From: Kryptolebias marmoratus
Lineage: Eukaryota > Chordata > Actinopteri > Cyprinodontiformes > Rivulidae
DNA length: 64,000 nucleotides
Assembly (NCBI RefSeq): GCF_001649575.2
Contig: NC_051439.1
Location: 14,370,815-14,434,814, forward strand
Direction: 5' to 3'
Under the pieces are notes generated by a model. The model was given only the letters and a program-made list of their open reading frames with translations, was not told the origin of the DNA and ran no database searches. The first letter of the stretch is position 1. The number at the start of each line of letters is the position of its first letter. A program made the position numbers and the translations under genes. Below, one piece after another: positions 56,936 to 64,000 of this stretch.

Positions 56936-56955
56936 ACTACGTTTCCCGTCATGCA
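56936..56955 (+). promoter_or_regulatory. ZNF143/THAP11-type (SBS) promoter motif upstream of zfyve1
   Basis: ACTACGTTTCCCGTCATGCA closely resembles the ACTACAATTCCCAGAATGC motif bound by ZNF143 and THAP11 at many vertebrate promoters. It starts a locally GC-rich stretch (56936-57180) about 0.9 kb before the start codon, a likely TATA-less promoter with a non-coding first exon. A 12-base palindrome GATCAGCTGATC follows at 57003-57014. Confidence 0.5.
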
Positions 56956-57877
56956 ACAGCGCTCCACGCTCTCCCCCTGACCTCTGTGACCGAAAATAAT
57001 CCGATCAGCTGATCTGACCTAGCAACAACAAAACGTAGCTAGAGAAATCTGCCAGGGAGGGGGCTGAAGAACAAAACAATGACACCGCTCGGCAGGATAC
57101 AAACACAGTAACACTTTATAAGACTTTTGTTTTTTAAATAACGGAGTCGCGCGGTTTTCCGTCCCGTTTTAAAGTCAGTTGGTTTAAACGTCCAGCAACG
57201 GTTTTTATTTATGCTACTTCAGCTCAGTTGTTGGCAGACTGAAGGCTAGCTGTTTGTTTGGACGGAAGCGATCTCCTGGCTCGCTAATTGCCGCTTTCCT
57301 TTGTACGAAAGTTAAAATATCTGTAAGCCAAGTATTTCTTCTTCTTTGCTTAATTGTAAACCGAACTTCAAGGCAAGCTTTTGCAGGGGTTAGCTTGCTA
57401 GTTAGCCTGTTAGCGTCAACATTTGCACATTTATTTATTTCAGGGAAAGCTCATTGTCTAGGTCGAAACGGGCTACTTGTCCATTCTGTGTCATTTTAGT
57501 TTGTTTTTTCAATAAGAGTAATTAGTGAAAATAGTGTTAAAGGAAAACTGAGTGTTGTTATTTGTGCTGCACAATAAATGCCATCTGAACTTATTGCACA
57601 AGTTTACCTGCTAGTTAAACGTAACTAAAGGATTGTTTCTTTGTATTTTATTTGATTTAGGGAATCAACTTGAGTGAAAGTGTTGGAGTTTAAGCTGCAG
57701 GAACACCTTTATCACTGTTAAGACTTGTTACAAGCTTCCATTTAAGTTCATTTTGTAGTATTTTGTCATTTCAGTTCAGCATTAGTGGATGTTGGGCATT
57801 TTATTGGAAGTAGCTGGTGCTATTGTCATAGCTATTCCATCAAGCACTAGTCTGTATTTAGTTTCCCTTGAGGAACA

Positions 57878-60800
57878 ATGAGTGGCCATGGCTCATCCTC
57901 TGAAAAGGGAGTTAATACTAGTCTAATTTGTCAAGAAAGCTATTCCTGTGGTGGTTCTGAAGAGGCTGCATTTGAGTGTGACGACTGCAAAAGCCTGCAG
58001 TGTGTTCGCTGTGAGCTCGAGCTTCACAGTCAGGCGAATTTTAAGAGCCACGAGCGTGTCCCAATAGGTCCTGGGCACGTCCCCTACTGTGACAACTGTA
58101 AAGGAGGTAATGGAGACAGCGGCAAGCGTCACAGGTCCGTGGTTCGCTGCCAGAATTGTAAAGTCAATTTGTGCCAGGACTGTCAGAAACGCACCCACAG
58201 TGGGAGCAGCAAGAAGAAGCACCAGCTCACACCTTATCCACCGCTGCCCAAACCTGCAGAAGTCCACCCTGTCAAGAAATCTGTTGAGCATTTTGTTCAA
58301 ATAATTGATGAGACTGAATCTCACAGAACCAAACTTCTGGAGAAGGTATCCAGCTTTCTGCTTGTTGATGAGAATGAGGACATGCAGGTGAGTTGTGCAG
58401 TTTTATTTCAATTCACTCTCCATGTTTTTTACATTATTTTTTTAACATCTTGTAAACTTATTGTTATTTTTTCCAAGATCAAAGATGAAGCTTCATTCAT
58501 GAAGTATCTCGGCTGCGACCCTGACCAGTTGCTGAAGGTGGTGTCCATCTTTGGCAACACAGGAGAGGGCAAATCTCACACCCTGAACCACACATTCTTC
58601 ATGGGTCGAGAAGTCTTCAAGACTTCTCCCACACAGGAGTCGTGCACAGTGGGTGTGTGGGCAGCATTTGACCCCATCCGTAAAATTGTGGTCATCGATA
58701 CAGAGGGACTTCTTGGGAACAGCTCCAAACAGGGCCAGAGAACCCGTCTCTTACTCAAGGTACTCGCCATCTCCGACCTCATCATATATCGCACCCACGC
58801 TGACCGTCTCCACGACGACCTCTTTAAGTTTCTTGGTGATGCTTCAGATGCCTACCTGAAGCATTTCACCAAGGAGCTTAAAGCCACGACGGCCCGCTGT
58901 GGCCTGGATGTCCCACTGTCCACCTTGGGCCCTGCAGTGGTCATCTTCCATGAGACTGTCCACACTAAGCTACTGGGTACAGGTAAAACATCCATTTATT
59001 AATGCATGCATGCAGTTTCACGCTTCTATTAGAGAAATAAGACCTTTCAGATGGTATTGATTACATGTAAATATAAATAAATTGTATGTAAACCATTTCA
59101 TGTTTGTCTTACTGTAGAAAAATCCTTGGAGTCAGTAGATCGGCTGCTCTTGGAGCGCTTTAGGAAGCTTTCCCGTTACCCAGAAGCCTTCAGCTCTGTT
59201 CAGTATTGGGGCACGCAGACTCTCAGCCCCCCTACAGACTTCTGTGGCTTGCAGAATAAACTGGAGCAGCTTCTGGACAACAACGCTACCCGCTCCCCAC
59301 GCACTCCAGTGGTCATCTTCAAAGCCCTGCAGGTAAAGCTGCACACAGGAGTCAAGTCAGTGTTTAAGCAACCATCGCGGTTCGGAAACAAGCACGCTAA
59401 ACATAGTTTCTGCTGGTTTATCATCAGATATTGGAGTTGCAGTTTTAAAATAAAAAGTTGTGATCAAGTCTGATTAATGTTTTTGCAGGCATTGAGTGAG
59501 CGCTTCAACGGGGAAATCTCCGGTGAGCCGGCGGCACACAGCTGCTTCTTTCCAGACGAGTACTTCACCTGCTCCAGCCATTGCCTCAGCTGCGGGTCAG
59601 CTCTTTCTGCCTCTGTTTAAACAACAAAATTATTACATCTCCTTCTCTCTTTTATTAATGAACCTTGTGAATTGCGTCGTCTGTCACAGGTCTAAATGCA
59701 AGAATAGTATGAACCACCTAGGAGAAGGAGGCTGCCATGATGCCAAGCAGCGCTGCTGTTACTCCTCTCTGTATGACAATCGCATTTACACCTGTAAGGT
59801 AAGCAATGTGGCACAAACTTAGTGCTCTTTTTTAACTGCAGCAGTACTGTCATTCCTTTGCTAATAAGTTGAAATTATTATACTGTGAATTGGATCAGGC
59901 TTGTTATGAAGGGGGAAAGGAAGTGATAGTTGTCCCAAAGACCTCTGCGTCCTCAGACTCTCCATGGATGGGTCTTGCTAGATTCGCCTGGTCTGGGTGA
60001 GTAAATCAGACAGGTAGTTTTCTAGTTTATATATTAAAACTTTGCAAAAAATGCAGCATATGTAAAATTTTCTTTTGTTACGGGAGCTTTTCTTATGTCT
60101 GATTAGGTACGTTATAGAATGTCCTAACTGTGGAGTGATCTATCGGAGCCGTCAGTACTGGTATGGAAACCAGGACCCCGTGGACACCGTTGTTCGCACT
60201 GAGATCCACCACATTTGGCCTGGAGTAAGGAAACAGTTTGTCTCTTCTAAATGTTATTTCCACATTTATTGATTATTATATAAACTGTAGCTGCGGTTAA
60301 ATAGTCGTGTCTGTGGTTTTGCAGTCCAATGGCTTTTTAAAAGACAATAGCAATGCTGCACAGCGGCTTCTGGATGGAGTCAACCTAGTGGCCCAATCTG
60401 TGTCAGAGCTCAGTGTCAAACCTGCCAAGGCCGTCACCTCTTGGCTGACAGATCAAATCGCCCCAGCCTACTGGAAACCCAACTCCCTCATCTTGGTGAG
60501 TGACACTCAGACCCACCCTCTGCCACCTGCCACCAACAGCCAAGTCAACACTTTCATGTCCAGAGGGATGTTTACTTTCTGTAGGCCTGCTATTACACAA
60601 CTCACATTGTGCATGTCACAAGATAACATTTGGAAAGACTGCTGCTCACTTTAGCTCCTGATCAATAACAGCCTTTGATTTTAGAGTTTTTATCTTTTTC
60701 TTTTTTCTTTTGTACAAGATGTGCCACAAGTGTCACGCAGTCTTCCAGGGTAATGACACCAAGCATCACTGCCGTGCCTGCGGGGAGGGTTTCTGTGATG

Positions 60801-63323
60801 GCTGCTCCTCTAAAGCTGTTCCTGTCCCTGAGAGAGGCTGGGGTCCTGCCCCTGTCAGAGTCTGTGATGTCTGCTTTGAGCAGAGAGCTTCATACGCAGG
60901 TACGCACTCTGTGATTGCACATGCTATCCCTTTGCTGGCATTTAATATTGATGTGAGCATGGCTTTAGTAGTGGTTTTTCTTCTTTGTGCAGAAATACTT
61001 GCATCAGAGCTCGAGGAAGAAGAAGGTGGTACTCTTGCCAGGAAGGTTGGGGAAGCAGTAACCAACACCATAGGAGTTGTGGTCACTGCTATAGATATCC
61101 CTCTTGGTATGTATTGCTTCGAACCTTTATAGGTGTAAATGTTAAAGGGAATATTAGCGTACATTTCTACAATAGCCTCTAGTGGCAGATTATTTACAAT
61201 AAAAAGACAAAATCCTTGGAAATTGTATACAGGAGTCTAGTAAGTAAATCTTACCACATAAGGAATCACTAAATGTTTACTGTGACAGAGTTGTTTTGTT
61301 ACATAAAGCTTAAAGACTACTGGTAACTCACTGTAAATGAAGCAAATGCCACAAACCAAAGAAAGAACTTAAAGAAATAATAGCTTTGGATGTCCACAAA
61401 CATCACTGGGACATATGTAGAGGGATATAAAGTGGACTGTTCTCTTAAACATGAGTCCTATTTGCAACTTTTATTAACTCCAAAAATGTAATATTGTTGT
61501 TACAAAAAGCATTAAGTATATTGTTGAACATGTAATTTTTTTCTGAACCTTAGTGTTGATTCACCTCATGATTCTTTTTTTTAAGCAATCATTTGCTCAC
61601 AGCAGGTGAACGCTACAGTACCAGCAACAGAATAAACACAATCAAGAGCAGCCTTTAATTTCAAAACGCTCTACACAGTTTTGAAACCTTGTCAGCAAAC
61701 TTCTGTGACAAATGTGAAATCTTCAGAAGATGTAGTTTATTTCCATTGAGTTCAAAGGTACAGGGTAGATTAGCCAAACTAAACTGCATTGACAACAGTC
61801 CTCGCCAGTGTGTTGAAATGACTGTTTGGACAGAGGTTGACATGGGAGCTGATTCAGAACATTCCTTCATTTGTTTTAATGCAAACTCTGCTAATATCCA
61901 CATTTCTCAGGGGTTGTGGGTGATTTAGTTTTGGCCTCAGAATGTTACGGCTGTGAACCAATCATTGATTTTTGTTTTATTACTCAGCCCTTCTCCACAG
62001 GTGAAACACACAAGGAAGTATGCTGCCGTTTTATGCTCCAAAATTTTTTATAATGCAACATATCTTTATGAATGTGTGTTTTTATCTTACGTGTTTAAAA
62101 AAAATAATCGCTGTGAAGCAATCAGAGATTATGGTCTTTTCCTATTTGGAATAACTTGTTTTTCCACAGTTTGAGCTTTTTTTCTCTCTCTCTCTTAGCT
62201 GATTAAAGCTGTGTTCATAACAAACTAGGAATGTTAATGTTTTAAAGAGCAACAACTATTCCTGTGATATAACTTAAAGATAACAGATTTAATGAGATAA
62301 TTGAAGATATTAATCTTGAGACGACTGAGGCGGGAAGGCAGAGATCAAACTCTGGGAATATATTTTTATAACTCCGTACAGCAGGATACTTGGATGTCAA
62401 AAGTCAACCTGAAATCTTCTGACGGTGGTGTAAACTAGCTCTGTTGCATAGAATAAGCCTGACTGCAGCCCTTAATGAACACATCAAGCTCATTAAGCTG
62501 CTTGTTTAAAGCTTGAATTGAAAACTTAACCTGTCTCCATTTTGTTACTGCGTCATCCTGCTGTCAGCCTATATTTACCACCGGAGAGCTAAGATAAAGA
62601 TAAAGAGAATTTTGATAACCTGATATGCTGCTGAAAATGTCTTGCCTATCTATAACCATCCCGAAAATACCCCAGAACGAAGTCTGCTCCAATCACAGGA
62701 AAATTACCCCATTTACTCACAAGTTCAACTCTAGTTCCCACGTTCTCATGGTAACCAGAACTATGACCCGATGGATTTTATTTTATTTTGGGTAATTGTA
62801 CACTCAAGAGGTGAGGTGACATAAGTATGGGGTAAGCTCAAGTAAGTGCAAGCAAATATAATCAACAGAGGTAGTAGTAATAGTTGAAAAATAGATACTT
62901 TAGAAGCTGTTATGTGTTGTTTGTTCAAGTACTTACAATGTTTTTTTTTGTCGCAGACAGAGCCAGGATTTTCATTCCAACTTGTTCACTGTGTTTTTGC
63001 CAAGCAATGTGAAGCTGCCGCCTCATGTTAACTTTACAGGCATGTGAATGTAATGTCAGTGAGTGAATTGACGCTCCACCGTCTCTTCAGGCCTAGTGAA
63101 AGACGCAGCCCGTCCTGCCTATTGGGTGCCCGACCAGGACATTCTGTTGTGCCACAACTGCCAACGCGAGTTCACTGCCAAGCTGTCCAAGCACCACTGC
63201 CGCGCCTGTGGCGAAGGAGTGTGCGACGAATGCTCCCCGGAGCGTCGACCGGTCCCGTCGCGTGGCTGGGACCACCCTGTGCGTGTGTGCACCGGCTGCA
63301 ACCAGAAATCCGGAGAACTTTAA
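57878..63323 (+). CDS. zfyve1: Zinc finger FYVE domain-containing protein 1 (DFCP1)
   Basis: PI3P-binding ATPase of ER, Golgi and lipid droplets that marks omegasomes during autophagosome formation. Coding exons: 57878-58387, 58478-58982, 59118-59332, 59489-59595, 59690-59798, 59899-59996, 60107-60224, 60325-60495, 60719-60899, 60993-61106 and 63091-63323. They give 786 residues (human 777). N-terminal Cys/His-rich zinc fingers span about residues 17-115. A P-loop GNTGEGKS lies at 196-203 and a Walker B-like VVIDTEG at 241-247. Two C-terminal FYVE fingers have KHHCRACG at 626-633 and 743-750. FYVE1 carries WKPN where FYVE2 has the usual WxxD (WVPD, 721-724). The two fingers are split by a 2-kb intron (61107-63090). 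All junctions are GT-AG and in frame. The 3' UTR continues toward the right edge; no polyadenylation signal was located. Confidence 0.97.
61107..63090 (+). other. Last intron of zfyve1, between the two FYVE domains
   Basis: Starts GTATGT after CTTG and ends in a pyrimidine tract and CAG. About 2 kb, AT-rich, with no further exon or element recognised. Confidence 0.75.
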
Positions 63324-64000
63324 TTTGGGGGGCTTTCCTTTCACAGAGGCCCAGAGAGAACTGCTCACTCAGCAAGCAGTCAGCCACTGCTGACGTATAC
63401 CTCTTCTACTCTAATGGTTCTGTCTCGTCTCTGTGGAGAGGAAATCTTAGGGAATACTTAAAATATTCAGTCCATTTGGGGTTCAGAGTTTGTGTGGCCT
63501 TTGTAGAACAGCCAGAACATTGGGTTTCTTGACTGAATCTGAACCCACCAGTTTCACTCAGATTATTCATAGACTCAGTATTTTGGTTATTACGGACACA
63601 AATCCCTAATTTTCCGTTAAACGAAGCTGTTGAGCTATTTTTATATCATTAAGAAATATTTTAAACTGCATCATTTCGAAGACTGCTAACTGAGAATGTC
63701 GTTTGTTGTGATTAGTTTACAGCACCTTAAACTGTTGAGTGTTCTTTCTCTGGTGTGTAATGGCAGGAAGGTATACCTGCAGGTTCCGTTGCATGCATGC
63801 GTCGCTGCGTTTGAGTTCTTGCACTAAGTCTTTTTCAGCTGTTGTAGGCTGTTGCTTAACATGGCCAAAAGCCAGATATCCAGAGGATGAAGTTACCTCT
63901 TCCAACCTGAGTTAATTTGTCCAACAGTGGGTTCAAGTTTTGGATATCTGGCGTGCCAAAAATCATTCAGGTCATCGTGTCTGTGCTGGTGTAATGTTTA

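Overview
The window is a stretch of bony-fish nuclear DNA, most likely from a percomorph teleost, possibly a killifish or livebearer relative. The evidence is vertebrate-type split genes with GT-AG introns, fish-like protein sequences and several dispersed repeat families familiar from such genomes. The species assignment is inference. Two assembly gaps (N runs) are present, 20463-20566 and 36619-37572.

Layout from left to right. Positions 1-12308 hold most of rasgrp1 on the minus strand. It is cut by the left edge, so the EF-hand and C1 regions lie outside. Positions 15399-19196 hold a complete exd1 on the plus strand, head to head with rasgrp1 across about 3.1 kb. About 20 kb without recognisable genes follows (19.2-38.8 kb), containing dispersed repeats, G-rich tracts and both gaps. 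Positions 38761-43627 hold dll4 with a TATA box, all eleven coding exons and a PDZ-binding C-terminus. Positions 46424-47680 hold chac1 (three coding exons). About 10 kb without recognisable genes follows, with a hAT-type miniature transposon. Positions 57878-63323 hold zfyve1 (DFCP1), complete in eleven coding exons.

I derived coding exons by matching conserved protein families to the translated sequence and checking splice signals and phase at each junction. All exd1, dll4, chac1 and zfyve1 models keep one open frame from ATG to stop (555, 688, 215 and 786 residues). The rasgrp1 model is also in frame but has one doubtful junction in the REM domain.

The genes do not form an operon-like system. 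Each has its own role: Ras/diacylglycerol signalling (rasgrp1), piRNA biogenesis (exd1), Notch ligand in vessels (dll4), stress-induced glutathione breakdown (chac1) and PI3P/omegasome biology (zfyve1). RASGRP1, EXD1, DLL4 and CHAC1 are all on human 15q14-q15, whereas ZFYVE1 is on human 14q24, so the last junction is a conserved-synteny question. I found no new multi-gene system. The most notable points are the double loss of catalytic aspartates in exd1, a stop-free last intron in dll4 that could mask its PDZ motif, a short uORF before chac1, direct repeat copies flanking dll4, and a 104-bp local duplication between rasgrp1 and exd1.
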